59,861 nt of DNA from Lachnospiraceae bacterium UBA7093. Its GTDB lineage: Bacteria > Bacillota > Clostridia > Lachnospirales > Lachnospiraceae. Location of the stretch: contig DKYT01000040.1 in assembly GCA_002492465.1 (NCBI GenBank), positions 1 through 59,861 on the forward strand, given 5' to 3'. A model generated the notes under the pieces. It was not told the DNA's origin, did not search any database, and saw nothing but the letters and a program-made list of their open reading frames with translations. This document shows, piece after piece, positions 35,187 to 44,544 of the stretch. The translations under genes were made by a program, and so were the position numbers. The number at the start of each line of letters is the position of its first letter. Position 1 is the stretch's first letter.

Positions 35187-36359
35187 ATGAACTTACAGGC
35201 ATCGGAGAGAATGAAGGACTTTGAGGAAGGCATTTTTCAATTGCTGAATGAGAAGAAGGAAGAGGTGGAGAAAACCGGCAGAAAGGTATATAACCTGTCC
35301 GTAGGCACGCCGGATTTTCCGACAGAACCGCATATTATGGACGCCGTGGTGGAGGCGGCAAAAGACCCGGCAAATTACAAATATGCTTTGAAAATGCTTC
35401 CGGAGCTTTCGGAGGCAGTGATTCAGCGGTTTTGGAACCGTTATCATGTGAGACTTACCGAAAAGGAGATTACGGATGTGTACGGTTCCCAGGAGGGAAT
35501 CTCTCATATTGGTCTTACCCTCTGCAATCCGGGAGATGTGGTTCTGGTACCGGATCCGGGGTATCCGATTTTTTCCATCGGACCGTCTCTTGCCATGGCG
35601 GATGTAAGGACTTATGAGCTTAACGACGAAAAGGACTATCTGCCGGATCTGGATGCCATTGACGACGAAACGGCACAAAAGACGAAATTTATGATCGTAT
35701 CTTACCCCCTAAATCCGGTCTGCAAAATTGCACCGGACAGCTTTTATGAGAGACTGATTCCCTGGGCAAAGGAAAGAAATATCATTATCATTCATGACAA
35801 TGCATATTCGGATATTATTTATGACGGGCATGTGGGAAAATCCATTTTACAGTTTGAAGGTGCAAAGGAAAATTGTATCGAATTTTATTCGCTTTCAAAG
35901 AGCTATAACTATACGGGGGCAAGAGTGGGCTTCCTGGTGGGAAACGAATATCTGGTACAGAATTTTAAAAAACTTCGTTCCCAAATCGATTACGGAACCT
36001 TTCTTCCTGTCCAGTACGGCGCTATAGCGGCGCTGAAGGGTTCTGATCATGGAATCAAAGAAAGATGTGCAGAATATCAAAGAAGAAGGGATGCTCTCTG
36101 CGGAGGCTTGCGTGCCATCGGCTGGAACGTACCCGACAGCCAGGGAACTATGTTTGCATGGGGAAAAATCCCGGAGGGATATTCGGACGATGTCGCTTTT
36201 GTAATGGAGCTTCTTGAACGATCAGGGGTTCTGTGTACACCGGGAAGCAGCTTTGGAAAATTAGGAAAGGGGCATGTCCGGTTTGCGCTGACAATGCCGG
36301 TGGAGGAAATCAAACGTGCGGTGGCGGCTGTGGAGGCTTCCGGTATGATACGCAAATAA
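35187..36359 (+). CDS. PLP-dependent class I aminotransferase
   Basis: 390 aa. Substrate loop VGTPDFP near residue 38, YGSQEGISH, DNAYSDI, and the PLP lysine in SLSKSYNYTGARVGF near 236. It most resembles the LL-diaminopimelate/alanine aminotransferase branch (DapL, AlaC), but the substrate cannot be fixed. The ATG at 35187 follows GGAGGAG; an ATG at 35175 is part of that ribosome site. It is translationally linked with the WYL gene. Confidence 0.88.
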   Translation: MNLQASERMKDFEEGIFQLLNEKKEEVEKTGRKVYNLSVGTPDFPTEPHIMDAVVEAAKDPANYKYALKMLPELSEAVIQRFWNRYHVRLTEKEITDVYGSQEGISHIGLTLCNPGDVVLVPDPGYPIFSIGPSLAMADVRTYELNDEKDYLPDLDAIDDETAQKTKFMIVSYPLNPVCKIAPDSFYERLIPWAKERNIIIIHDNAYSDIIYDGHVGKSILQFEGAKENCIEFYSLSKSYNYTGARVGFLVGNEYLVQNFKKLRSQIDYGTFLPVQYGAIAALKGSDHGIKERCAEYQRRRDALCGGLRAIGWNVPDSQGTMFAWGKIPEGYSDDVAFVMELLERSGVLCTPGSSFGKLGKGHVRFALTMPVEEIKRAVAAVEASGMIRK

Positions 36360-36391
36360 TACAAAAACAGAGGGATATTTGCATTATCAAG

Positions 36392-36420
36392 TTGACATCC
36401 TCATAGGCTTTCATTATACT
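36392..36420 (+). promoter_or_regulatory. Sigma-A promoter of nrdD-nrdG-dut
   Basis: TTGACA (36392-36397), exactly 17 bp, TATACT (36415-36420). One of the best promoters in the window. Confidence 0.75.
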
Positions 36421-36428
36421 AGTTAATA

Positions 36429-36444
36429 GTACAATATCTTGAGC
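36429..36444 (+). promoter_or_regulatory. Candidate NrdR box
   Basis: Positions 36429-36444 match 11 of 16 positions of the NrdR box (acaCwAtATaTwGtgt), with the core ACAATATCTTG, just downstream of the -10. NrdR represses nrd operons in most bacteria and normally binds two boxes. I see no convincing second box, so this is tentative. Confidence 0.35.
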
Positions 36445-36511
36445 AGTATGAGACAAATATACCAGATTTTGTGTTTTTGGGGATGCGGCGCAGGGGGAAA
36501 ACGGAGGGAAT

Positions 36512-38692
36512 ATGATGAGTAACAAGCAGGAAAGCACGACAGAATACGGCGAATTGTTTCAGCCGGTGAAGGTGGTTAAGGTCATCAAAAAGGATGGCAG
36601 TCTGGAAGCTTTCAATGTGCAGAAGGTAATTGACGCTGTGGGGAAAAGCGCCTACAGAGCGCTTACAAAATTTACAGACGAGGAAAAACAGCACATATGC
36701 CAGTATGTAGTGGATAAGGTAAACGAGCTGGAGGAGGATCAGATTCCGATTCCCATTATGCACAACATTGTGGAGAGCGCCTTGGAGGATGTGAAGCCCA
36801 TTGTGGCAAAAAGCTATCGGGATTACCGCAATTATAAGCAGGATTTTGTCCGCATGATGGATGACGTTTATAAAAAGAGCCAGTCCATTATGTATGTGGG
36901 AGATAAGGAAAATGCCAATACAGACAGCGCCCTTGTTTCTACCAAGAGGAGCCTGATTTTTAATCAGTTTAATAAGGAATTATATCAGAAGTTTTTTATG
37001 ACCACAGAGGAAATTCAGGCATGCAGGGACGGATATATTTATGTGCATGATATGTCTGCAAGGCGTGATACTATGAACTGCTGTCTCTTTGACGTTTCCA
37101 GTGTGCTGACCGGCGGCTTTGAGATGGGAAATATCTGGTATAATGAGCCTAAAACACTGGATGTTGCCTTTGACGTGATCGGCGACATTGTATTGAGCGC
37201 TGCAAGCCAGCAGTACGGCGGTTTTACGGTTCCTGAAGTGGACAAGATTTTAGAGCCTTATGCGGAAAAAACCTATCAGAGGAGTCTGAAACGCTATTTG
37301 AACCTTGGCATTGATGAAGAAACGGCTGAGGCGGAGGCATATGCCGATGTGAAGCGGGAGTTTGAGCAGGGCTTTCAGGGCTGGGAATATAAATTTAATA
37401 CCGTTGCTTCCAGCCGCGGAGACTATCCCTTTATTACCGTGACGGCAGGGATCGGCACCGGACGGTTTGCCCAGCTGGCAAGTATTTCTCTATTGAACGT
37501 AAGAAGAAGAGGACAGGGGAAAAAGGACTGTAAAAAACCGGTGCTTTTCCCAAAGATCGTATTTCTATATGATGAGAATCTTCACGGCCCCGGAAAAGAG
37601 CTGGAGGCTGTGTTTGAGGCAGGGGTAAAATGCTCGGCAAAGACCATGTACCCTGATTGGCTTTCCCTGACCGGCAAGGGATATATTGCAAGTATGTACA
37701 AGCAGTATGGTAAGGTTATTTCTCCCATGGGCTGCCGTGCCTTTCTTTCGCCCTGGTATGAAAGAGGGGGCATGCATCCGGCGGACGACCAGGATGTGCC
37801 GGTGTTTGTGGGACGTTTTAACATTGGAGCAGTATCCCTCCATCTGCCTATGATTCTTGCAAAGGCAAGACAGGAGAGCAGGGATTTTTACGAAGTGCTG
37901 GATTATTATTTAAATTTAATCCGCCAGCTGCACATCAGAACCTACGCATATTTAGGAGAAATGCGCGCCTCCACCAATCCGCTTGCTTACTGCGAGGGAG
38001 GATTTTTAGGCGGTCATTTAAAGCTTTCGGATAAAATCAAACCGATCCTGAAAAGCGCTACGGCAAGCTTTGGGATTACGGCGTTTAATGAGCTGCAGGA
38101 GTTATACAATGGAAAGTCTCTGGTGGAAGACGGCGCTTTTGCACTGGAGGTATTGGAGCACATTAATCAGAAGGTCAACGAGTTTAAGGAAGAGGACGGA
38201 AACCTTTATGCGATTTACGGGACGCCTGCGGAGAGTCTATGCGGTCTTCAGGTCAAGCAGTTCCGCGCTAAATATGGAATTGTGGAGGGAGTTTCCGACA
38301 GAGAATATGTTTCCAACAGCTTTCATTGTCATGTTTCAGAGGATATCACTCCAATTGAAAAGCAGGATCTGGAATACCGTTTCTGGGAGCTTTCCAACGG
38401 CGGTAAAATACAGTATGTGAAATACCCGATCGACTATAATGTGGAGGCGATTAAAACCTTAATCCGCAGGGCGATGGATATGGGCTTTTATGAGGGCGTT
38501 AATTTGTCCCTTGCCTACTGCGACGACTGCGGTCATCAGGAATTGGAAATGGACGTATGTCCTGTATGCGGCAGCAAGAATCTGACCAAAATCGAGCGTA
38601 TGAACGGATATCTTTCTTATTCCAGAGTGCATGGAGACACCCGGTTAAACGAGGCGAAAATGGCAGAAATTGCAGAAAGGAAGAGCATGTGA
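36512..38692 (+). CDS. nrdD: Anaerobic ribonucleoside-triphosphate reductase
   Basis: 726 aa class III reductase that makes dNTPs from NTPs using a glycyl radical under anoxic conditions. An N-terminal ATP-cone (about 10-105, KVIKKDGSLEAFNVQKV) gives allosteric control. The C-terminal zinc site CDDCGHQE and CPVCGS (near 670-688) and the glycyl radical loop RMNGYLS near 697 are intact. GGAGGG precedes ATG 36512; ATG 36515 is equally possible. It is followed by its activase gene. Confidence 0.97.
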   Translation: MMSNKQESTTEYGELFQPVKVVKVIKKDGSLEAFNVQKVIDAVGKSAYRALTKFTDEEKQHICQYVVDKVNELEEDQIPIPIMHNIVESALEDVKPIVAKSYRDYRNYKQDFVRMMDDVYKKSQSIMYVGDKENANTDSALVSTKRSLIFNQFNKELYQKFFMTTEEIQACRDGYIYVHDMSARRDTMNCCLFDVSSVLTGGFEMGNIWYNEPKTLDVAFDVIGDIVLSAASQQYGGFTVPEVDKILEPYAEKTYQRSLKRYLNLGIDEETAEAEAYADVKREFEQGFQGWEYKFNTVASSRGDYPFITVTAGIGTGRFAQLASISLLNVRRRGQGKKDCKKPVLFPKIVFLYDENLHGPGKELEAVFEAGVKCSAKTMYPDWLSLTGKGYIASMYKQYGKVISPMGCRAFLSPWYERGGMHPADDQDVPVFVGRFNIGAVSLHLPMILAKARQESRDFYEVLDYYLNLIRQLHIRTYAYLGEMRASTNPLAYCEGGFLGGHLKLSDKIKPILKSATASFGITAFNELQELYNGKSLVEDGAFALEVLEHINQKVNEFKEEDGNLYAIYGTPAESLCGLQVKQFRAKYGIVEGVSDREYVSNSFHCHVSEDITPIEKQDLEYRFWELSNGGKIQYVKYPIDYNVEAIKTLIRRAMDMGFYEGVNLSLAYCDDCGHQELEMDVCPVCGSKNLTKIERMNGYLSYSRVHGDTRLNEAKMAEIAERKSM

Positions 38693-38696
38693 GTAA

Positions 38697-39206
38697 ATGA
38701 GATATCACAATATTACAAAAGACGATATGTTAAACGGCGATGGGCTGCGTGTTGTTTTGTGGGTTGCCGGCTGCTCTCACTGCTGCAAGGAATGTCATAA
38801 TCCCATTACATGGGATCCGGCAGGAGGACTTTTATTTGACGATAAGGCGAAAAAGGAAATATATGAGCAGCTGGATAAGCCTTATATTTCCGGTATTACC
38901 TTTTCCGGAGGGGATCCGCTCCATTCGGCAAACCGGTTGGATGTGAGAAATTTTATGGCGGAAATCAGGGAAAAATATCCGGATAAAACCATATGGCTTT
39001 ATACAGGCGACAGCTGGGAAAATATACTGCACTATTCCATTATGCAGTATATAGACGTACTGGTGGACGGTGAATTTCAGATTGACAAAAAAGACAATAA
39101 ACTTTTGTGGAAGGGAAGCAGTAATCAGCGGGTGATTGACGTGCCCAAATCCCTTGCCCAGACGGATCCGGTGACGCCGGTCCTGCACTGTGGAGATTAT
39201 GCCTGA
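38697..39206 (+). CDS. nrdG: Anaerobic ribonucleotide reductase activating protein
   Basis: 169 aa radical SAM activase that installs the glycyl radical on NrdD. The cluster CSHCCKEC near residue 26 gives the CxxxCxxC pattern; also TFSGGDPL and LYTGDSWE. The gene starts 4 nt after nrdD stops, so the two are coupled. The length is normal. Confidence 0.96.
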   Translation: MRYHNITKDDMLNGDGLRVVLWVAGCSHCCKECHNPITWDPAGGLLFDDKAKKEIYEQLDKPYISGITFSGGDPLHSANRLDVRNFMAEIREKYPDKTIWLYTGDSWENILHYSIMQYIDVLVDGEFQIDKKDNKLLWKGSSNQRVIDVPKSLAQTDPVTPVLHCGDYA

Positions 39207-39236
39207 GGTCTATGGATAGAAAGGATTTTTCTGATT

Positions 39237-39671
39237 ATGGAAACCATTAAAATCAAATATTTTACAGATAAAATTGAAAAGCTTGCCTACATCGATGGAA
39301 AATCAGATTGGATCGATCTGCGTGCCGCGGAGGATGTGGACTTGAAGAAGGGGGAGTTTCGTTTAATTCCTCTGGGAGTAGCAATGGAACTTCCGAAAGG
39401 CTACGAAGCCCATATTGTGCCAAGAAGCTCTACTTTTAAGAATTTTGGCATTATCCAGACGAACCATCAGGGGGTTGTGGACTGCTCCTACTGTGGCGAT
39501 AACGATCAATGGTTTATGCCGGTATATGCAGTGAGAGATACCCATATTTCCTGTAACGACAGGATCTGTCAATTCAGAATTATGGAAAATCAGCCCCAGA
39601 TCGTATTTCAGGAAACCGACGTTTTGGGACAAAGAGACAGAGGCGGATTTGGAAGTACGGGAAAGCAGTAG
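39237..39671 (+). CDS. dut: dUTP diphosphatase
   Basis: 144 aa trimeric dUTPase, hydrolysing dUTP to dUMP to keep uracil out of DNA and feed dTMP synthesis. Motif 1 DLRAAEDV, motif 2 PRSST, motif 3 reads GVVDCSYCGDN (canonical G-x-I/V-D-x-x-Y-x-G), motif 5 RGGFGSTG. Placed 30 nt after nrdG, it joins the deoxynucleotide operon. Confidence 0.93.
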   Translation: METIKIKYFTDKIEKLAYIDGKSDWIDLRAAEDVDLKKGEFRLIPLGVAMELPKGYEAHIVPRSSTFKNFGIIQTNHQGVVDCSYCGDNDQWFMPVYAVRDTHISCNDRICQFRIMENQPQIVFQETDVLGQRDRGGFGSTGKQ

Positions 39672-39683
39672 AAATATTTTAAT

Positions 39684-39714
39684 TGTATAAAAATTCTCCT
39701 TTTGCCACATAATG
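39684..39714 (+). promoter_or_regulatory. Sigma-G-like promoter of spoVAF
   Basis: TGTATAA (39684-39690), 17 bp, CATAATG (39708-39714). This fits the forespore sigma-G/sigma-F pattern (TGnATAA, CATnnTA) at 6 of 7 positions in the -10. The gene downstream is a spore germination protein, which supports the call. Confidence 0.55.
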
Positions 39715-39751
39715 CTAAGAGAATGCATTGGTGTGCGGAAGGAGTTTTTTT

Positions 39752-41170
39752 ATGGATAACAAAAAGATGAGTACCTCGCTTTCAGAAAATATGAAATTTT
39801 TAAACCAGTATCTTGCGGTGGATACAAGCTTTGACATTGTCTACCGGGTGATACAAATTGGCGGCAGACAGGCATGTATATACTTTATTGATGGATTTTG
39901 CAAGGATGAATTGATGCAGAAAATGCTGCAATATTTTCTGGATATAAAAGAAGATGAAATGCCGGCGGATGCCCATGAAATGTCTAAGACCAGCCTGCCT
40001 TATGTGGAGGTGGATCTGCAGGATGACTGGGAGAAAATTTCTTATTTTATTATGTCGGGCGTTTTTGCGCTGTTCATTGACGGGTACGATAAGTGTCTTT
40101 TGATTGACTCCAGAACCTATCCGGCAAGAAGCGTGGAGGAACCTGAAAAAGACAAGGTGCTTAGAGGTTCCAAGGATGGATTTGTGGAGACGATTGTGTT
40201 TAATACGGCATTAATCCGCCGCAGGATCCGCAGTCCTAAGCTGCGCATGGAGATGCTGCATGCGGGAAACAGCTCCCAGACCGACATTGTTCTCTGTTAT
40301 ATGGACGATCGGGTTGATCACGACTTTTTGGATAAAATAAAGGAACGCATCAATCATATACAGGTGGATGCCCTTACCATGAACCAGGAAAGCCTTGCAG
40401 AGTGTCTTTATAAAAAGAAGTGGTACAACCCTTTTCCCAAATTTAAGTTTACAGAAAGACCGGATACGGCATCAGCGCAGGTGCTGGAGGGAGATATTGT
40501 CATTTTAGTGGATAATTCTCCTTCGGCAATGATTACCCCCACCTCCATTTTTGATATTGTGGAGGAGGCGGATGATTATTATTTTCCGCCGATTACCGGA
40601 ACCTACCTTCGGTTATCCAGGTTTTTAATTGCCATATTAACTTACTTTATGACGCCCACCTTTTTGCTGTTGATGCAGAGACCGGAGTGGATACCTTCCG
40701 GATTTGAATTTATCATGGTAAAAGAGACTACCAATATTCCGTTGATTTGGCAGTTTTTACTTTTGGAGCTTGCCATCGACGGGCTTCGGCTTGCAGCCGT
40801 GAACACGCCCAATATGCTGAGCACCCCCTTAAGCGTTATGGCGGCGCTGGTGCTGGGAGAATTTTCCGTAAACAGCGGCTGGTTCAATGCGGAGGTGATG
40901 CTGTATATGGCGTTTGTGGCAATTGCAAATTATACCCAGGCAAGCTACGAGCTTAGCTATGCTATTAAGTTTATGCGTATCATTAATTTGATTCTCACAG
41001 CGATCTTTGGCATATGGGGGTATATTGGGGCTGTTGTGCTGCTTGTGCTTGCCATTGTGACAAACAGGACCGTATCGGGAAAAAGCTATATTTATCCCTT
41101 GGTTCCTTTTAATCTGAAACAGCTTTCCAAGAGGCTGTTCAGATACAGGCTTCCCGGTTCCAGGGAGTAG
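39752..41170 (+). CDS. spoVAF: Spore germination protein, GerA family (SpoVAF-like)
   Basis: 472 aa. A hydrophilic N-terminal half with the GerA-family segments VLRGSKDGFVET and RRRIRSPKLRMEM is followed by about five membrane segments (from about 280 to 450) with FPPITGTYLRLSRF. SpoVAF is a GerA-type subunit in the inner spore membrane that speeds germination. It usually sits in a spoVA operon; no other spoVA genes are near here. AAGGAG precedes the ATG at 39752. Confidence 0.9.
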   Translation: MDNKKMSTSLSENMKFLNQYLAVDTSFDIVYRVIQIGGRQACIYFIDGFCKDELMQKMLQYFLDIKEDEMPADAHEMSKTSLPYVEVDLQDDWEKISYFIMSGVFALFIDGYDKCLLIDSRTYPARSVEEPEKDKVLRGSKDGFVETIVFNTALIRRRIRSPKLRMEMLHAGNSSQTDIVLCYMDDRVDHDFLDKIKERINHIQVDALTMNQESLAECLYKKKWYNPFPKFKFTERPDTASAQVLEGDIVILVDNSPSAMITPTSIFDIVEEADDYYFPPITGTYLRLSRFLIAILTYFMTPTFLLLMQRPEWIPSGFEFIMVKETTNIPLIWQFLLLELAIDGLRLAAVNTPNMLSTPLSVMAALVLGEFSVNSGWFNAEVMLYMAFVAIANYTQASYELSYAIKFMRIINLILTAIFGIWGYIGAVVLLVLAIVTNRTVSGKSYIYPLVPFNLKQLSKRLFRYRLPGSRE

Positions 41171-41201
41171 AATTAAGAAACACAGAAATGTTTCATATAA
41201 G

Positions 41202-41240
41202 AACAGGCAATCGAAAAAACGAATTCGATCGCCTGTTTTT
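41202..41240 (+). terminator. Terminator after spoVAF
   Basis: AACAGGC (41202-41208) pairs with GCCTGTT (41231-41237), extended inward by ATCGA/TCGAT across one mismatch, then TTTTT. Confidence 0.85.
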
Positions 41241-41248
41241 AAATTCAT

Positions 41249-41277
41249 TTGTAAATTAGGAAAAAAGATGGTAAAAT
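41249..41277 (+). promoter_or_regulatory. Sigma-A promoter of degV
   Basis: TTGTAA (41249-41254), 17 bp, TAAAAT (41272-41277). Confidence 0.6.
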
Positions 41278-41316
41278 ACAGAAGTTACAGGGTGTTTGGA
41301 TAAGGGAGGCATAAAA

Positions 41317-42192
41317 ATGGAAACATTTAAAATTATTGTAAATACTACGGCGGATCTGCCCATGGACTACATACAGGAAAATCAGCTTGGACTTGTGTAT
41401 TTCAACTATATTATGGATGAAATTTCCTATGGAAGGGATAAGGAGCTTGATTGGAAGGAATTTTACCGTTTGATGCGGGAGGAGGGAAAGATGCCCACCA
41501 CATCCCAGGTAAATCCAGAGGAATATAAGGAATATTTTAAGGAATTTTTGAAGGAAAGCAGGCAGCTTCTTTATATTTCATTTTCATCGGGATTAAGCGG
41601 CTCCTGCAGCAACGCGATGCTTGCGGCGGAGGAATTGATGGAAGAGAGGGAAGACTGCCGCATTATTGTGGTGGATTCCAAATGCGCCTCCATGGGGGAA
41701 GGTTTGTTTGTGCACAAAGCAGTTTTAATGAAAAGACAGGGTAGAACCATTGAAGAAACTGCCGATTATTTGAAGGCTCTTGTACCTCATCTGACCCATG
41801 TATTTACGGTGGATGACTTAAATCATTTGTATCGCGGAGGACGAGTCAGCAAAGCCGCGGCAATTGTAGGTACCATTGCCGCTATTAAGCCGATTCTTCA
41901 TGTGGATGACGAAGGGCATCTGATTCCCTTGAGTAAGGTAAGAGGACGTAAAAAATCCTTAAACGCACTGGTTGATTACATGGAGACAAAGCTGGAGGGA
42001 GGATATCTTGAGAGAAACAAGATCGTTTTTATCAGTCATGGAGATGCCAGGGAAGACGCTGAGTATGTAAGGGATGAGATTAAAAAGCGCTTTGGCATTA
42101 CGGAATTTATGATTAATCACATCGGACCTACCATAGGAGCCCATTCCGGTCCGGGAACAATTGCGCTGTTTTTTGAAGGAAATTCCAGATAA
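41317..42192 (+). CDS. DegV family fatty-acid-binding protein
   Basis: 291 aa. Family segments NTTADLPMDYI near residue 6, TSQVNPEEY near 61, SFSSGLSGSCSNA near 88, and HSGPGTIALFF near the end. DegV (FakB) proteins bind a fatty acid and present it to the FakA kinase for incorporation into phospholipid. No fakA is in the window. The start at 41317 has GGGAGG 7 nt upstream. Transcribed alone from its own promoter. Confidence 0.94.
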   Translation: METFKIIVNTTADLPMDYIQENQLGLVYFNYIMDEISYGRDKELDWKEFYRLMREEGKMPTTSQVNPEEYKEYFKEFLKESRQLLYISFSSGLSGSCSNAMLAAEELMEEREDCRIIVVDSKCASMGEGLFVHKAVLMKRQGRTIEETADYLKALVPHLTHVFTVDDLNHLYRGGRVSKAAAIVGTIAAIKPILHVDDEGHLIPLSKVRGRKKSLNALVDYMETKLEGGYLERNKIVFISHGDAREDAEYVRDEIKKRFGITEFMINHIGPTIGAHSGPGTIALFFEGNSR

Positions 42193-42217
42193 TAGAAATA
42201 TTCTTGTAAAAATAACA

Positions 42218-42251
42218 AACAGGAGACAGACGGTAGCGCCTGCCTCCTGTT
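42218..42251. terminator. Hairpin between convergent degV and chemoreceptor genes
   Basis: AACAGGAG (42218-42225) pairs with CTCCTGTT (42244-42251), and the inner part also pairs imperfectly. T runs on either side are short, so termination may be partial. Confidence 0.55.
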
Positions 42252-42294
42252 CGTTACGATAAGCCGGCTCGCAAAGCATGTCGGCGTTCGTTGT

Positions 42295-43638
42295 TTATAT
42301 AAGTTGCAATATATTCTGCAAATCTGCAATCAGATTTTGGGAGTATACCTCTGCGTTATGGTAGATCTGTTCCGCTTTTGCATAATTTTCATTTTTTATT
42401 GCGGAAATAACTTCTCCTCCAAACTGGTGGAAGCGTTGATGCTTATCGCCAAGGGTATTCCAGATCTGGCGGACGGCAGGCTTCTTGGGTGTCATGGAAT
42501 AATAGAAGTGACCAAACCCACACTTGGAGGAATCCAGCTGCAAGGGAATGATGGTCTGTTCATCCACCATTTTCCGGAGATTCTTCAGCCATGTTTGATG
42601 TGCTGTAATAGCGTTGCTTACATGTTTGCCGAATTCTGAACTCTCCAGATGGAAGAAAGCGTCTTCCGACATGGAACCCATCTGCTTTACCGTGTCGTCC
42701 AGTGTTTTTTCAATATCAACGACAGGCTGGGTCGCTTTCTTAAGTTCCTGACTGACATTTAACATAAAATCAGTGCTGTCCCTTAATTGATTTTCCATTT
42801 CATTCATGGAGCTGCTGAGCTCTTCGCTGACGGCAGCAATGGAACTGATGGAATCATTGACCTTTGAAACATGCATTTGATTTTCGCTGTTCAGCTTCCA
42901 TACATTTTCGATTTTTTCCGTCATAGTCTTGAGTGCGTTTATAGTTCCCTGGGCGCTTTCAACGCTCTGCTGGGATGCCGTTTTAATTTCTTCTACAAAT
43001 TCACTCATATTTCCTGTGAGATTTTGGGTCTCTTCGGCAAGCGTGCGGATTTCAGTCGCCACAACAGCAAAGCCGCGCCCGGCTTCCCCGGCCCTTGCCG
43101 CTTCAATGGAAGCGTTGAGCGCCAACAGATTTGTCTGCATGGAGATGGTGCCGATGCCTGCAATGACATCGTTCATACAGTTGATTACTTCAAGAAGATT
43201 ATCCATATCCTTCTGCATCTGGTGAGAAGAGTCAATGGTCTGGCTGGAAAGCTCCTTGATGGAAGTGAGTTCGTTTTGACAAGAGTCGATTTTGCTGTAG
43301 ACCTCCTCAGTTTCTGATGAAACCTGAATGATGGTATTGGTCAGTTCTTCATGCTGACTGTCTGCATGCTCGGCGGAGGAGCCGAAGATGGATTCGGTTG
43401 CTCTTGCTACGTTATGAGAAATATCAACGATTTTTTGCGTCTCATACTGCATGGTAAGGTCAAGAGAACTGATCTGCATAACTGCCTTGATGTTCATTTC
43501 AAATATTTCTGCAAACTGTTGTCTTGCGTGAACGAGCCTTTGGTAAATACCGTTTAATGCAGGCTCTTTGGAATAATCGGCAGCTCTCAACTCTGAAACT
43601 GCTTTCATGAGTACCGCCTTCTTTTTAATTCCTGCCAT
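42295..43638 (-). CDS. Soluble chemoreceptor with C-terminal CZB zinc-binding domain
   Basis: 447 aa, no membrane segment or signal peptide, so cytoplasmic. The signalling region (about 60-310) has the tip MQTNLLALNASIEAARAGEAGRG. The C-terminal CZB domain (about 345-445) shows HQTWLKNLRKM, the signature CGFGHFYYS with its conserved Cys, and DKHQRFHQFG. CZB domains bind zinc and in some bacteria sense hypochlorous acid through that Cys. GAGGTGC precedes the ATG. Confidence 0.92.
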   Translation of the reverse strand: MAGIKKKAVLMKAVSELRAADYSKEPALNGIYQRLVHARQQFAEIFEMNIKAVMQISSLDLTMQYETQKIVDISHNVARATESIFGSSAEHADSQHEELTNTIIQVSSETEEVYSKIDSCQNELTSIKELSSQTIDSSHQMQKDMDNLLEVINCMNDVIAGIGTISMQTNLLALNASIEAARAGEAGRGFAVVATEIRTLAEETQNLTGNMSEFVEEIKTASQQSVESAQGTINALKTMTEKIENVWKLNSENQMHVSKVNDSISSIAAVSEELSSSMNEMENQLRDSTDFMLNVSQELKKATQPVVDIEKTLDDTVKQMGSMSEDAFFHLESSEFGKHVSNAITAHQTWLKNLRKMVDEQTIIPLQLDSSKCGFGHFYYSMTPKKPAVRQIWNTLGDKHQRFHQFGGEVISAIKNENYAKAEQIYHNAEVYSQNLIADLQNILQLI

Positions 43639-43685
43639 TTAGCACCTCTTTTCATTTGATCTGATTTTTATGTAGATATAGTTCA

Positions 43686-43714
43686 ATAATAAAGAAAATT
43701 ATGCATATTTGCAA
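43686..43714 (-). promoter_or_regulatory. Sigma-A promoter of the CZB chemoreceptor gene
   Basis: On the minus strand: TTGCAA (43714-43709), 17 bp, TATTAT (43691-43686). Confidence 0.6.
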
Positions 43715-43760
43715 CCTTTTTAGTGAATATTTTTCTAATTGTAAATTATTTTTAAATAAG

Positions 43761-44507
43761 TTACATGTGCATATGCTTTGCACGCCTGCTGATGCCGTAA
43801 ACAAGAAGCATTTCGGTTATGATATTGACGGTAATACCGCTGACGATAATGCCGTGGGTTAATGCCACGCCATTATATTCGGAAAAGGCATAGAGATAAT
43901 ACATAAAGTCTACATACAATATATAAGCGCCAAAAAACTGGCTGAACAGGTTATTAACCAGTAAAATAATCAGGGAAGCGCACATCATACTGGATATATT
44001 GGACATGTATAGGGACAAAAGCACGAAAAACAAAACCAATGTGATTTGAGGAAAAACCAATAGCAGCATTTGTAAAAGGTATTCCTGCCCATGGCGGAAC
44101 ACACGGCTTCCCCAGAACAGGAAGCCGACTCCCATGCTGACTATAATTACATATGAAAAATATAGGAATGCGACCGCTAAAATACTGCCGGTTTTCGCTA
44201 TTAACAGCTGTCCTTTGGATGCGCCGCTTAGCAGGGGCTGCTTAAGCATACCGTTTGCCCTTTCTCCACAGATCAATATGGCGCTGATAAAACTGAGAAA
44301 TAAGGGACCGATTATATCAATATAGGACTGCATACACATGGTTGGGAATCTTCCGCCTGCATAATATCCCATGCCGTAATCGTCCGGACTTCCCGTGCAC
44401 TGAAGCCCATTGGAAATGATAACCGCCGTTATCACAACAAAATATAAATACAGCAGCTTTTGCCTTTTTAACCGTGCAAATTGTAGGTTTAATAATCTTG
44501 TAATCAT
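43761..44507 (-). CDS. ABC-2 type permease, lantibiotic-immunity-like (second permease)
   Basis: 248 aa with six predicted membrane segments, beginning with LNLQFARLKRQKLLYLYFVV. This is the EpiG/MutG-like permease class that follows an ATPase and a first permease in immunity or resistance transporters. GAAAGGTTG is upstream of the ATG. Nothing in the sequence names the substrate. Confidence 0.85.
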   Translation of the reverse strand: MITRLLNLQFARLKRQKLLYLYFVVITAVIISNGLQCTGSPDDYGMGYYAGGRFPTMCMQSYIDIIGPLFLSFISAILICGERANGMLKQPLLSGASKGQLLIAKTGSILAVAFLYFSYVIIVSMGVGFLFWGSRVFRHGQEYLLQMLLLVFPQITLVLFFVLLSLYMSNISSMMCASLIILLVNNLFSQFFGAYILYVDFMYYLYAFSEYNGVALTHGIIVSGITVNIITEMLLVYGISRRAKHMHM

Positions 44508-44544
44508 TTTTTCAACCTTTCTTCATTTCGGTGTATTCTGCAAT

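Noticed and set aside
36452..36467. Second NrdR box downstream of the first
   Set aside because: Only about six positions match and the 23-bp offset does not fit the usual spacing.
39694..39751. Ribosome-site masking at spoVAF analogous to spoIVA
   Set aside because: CTCCTT and AAGGAG can pair, but only six base pairs over a long loop; too weak to claim.
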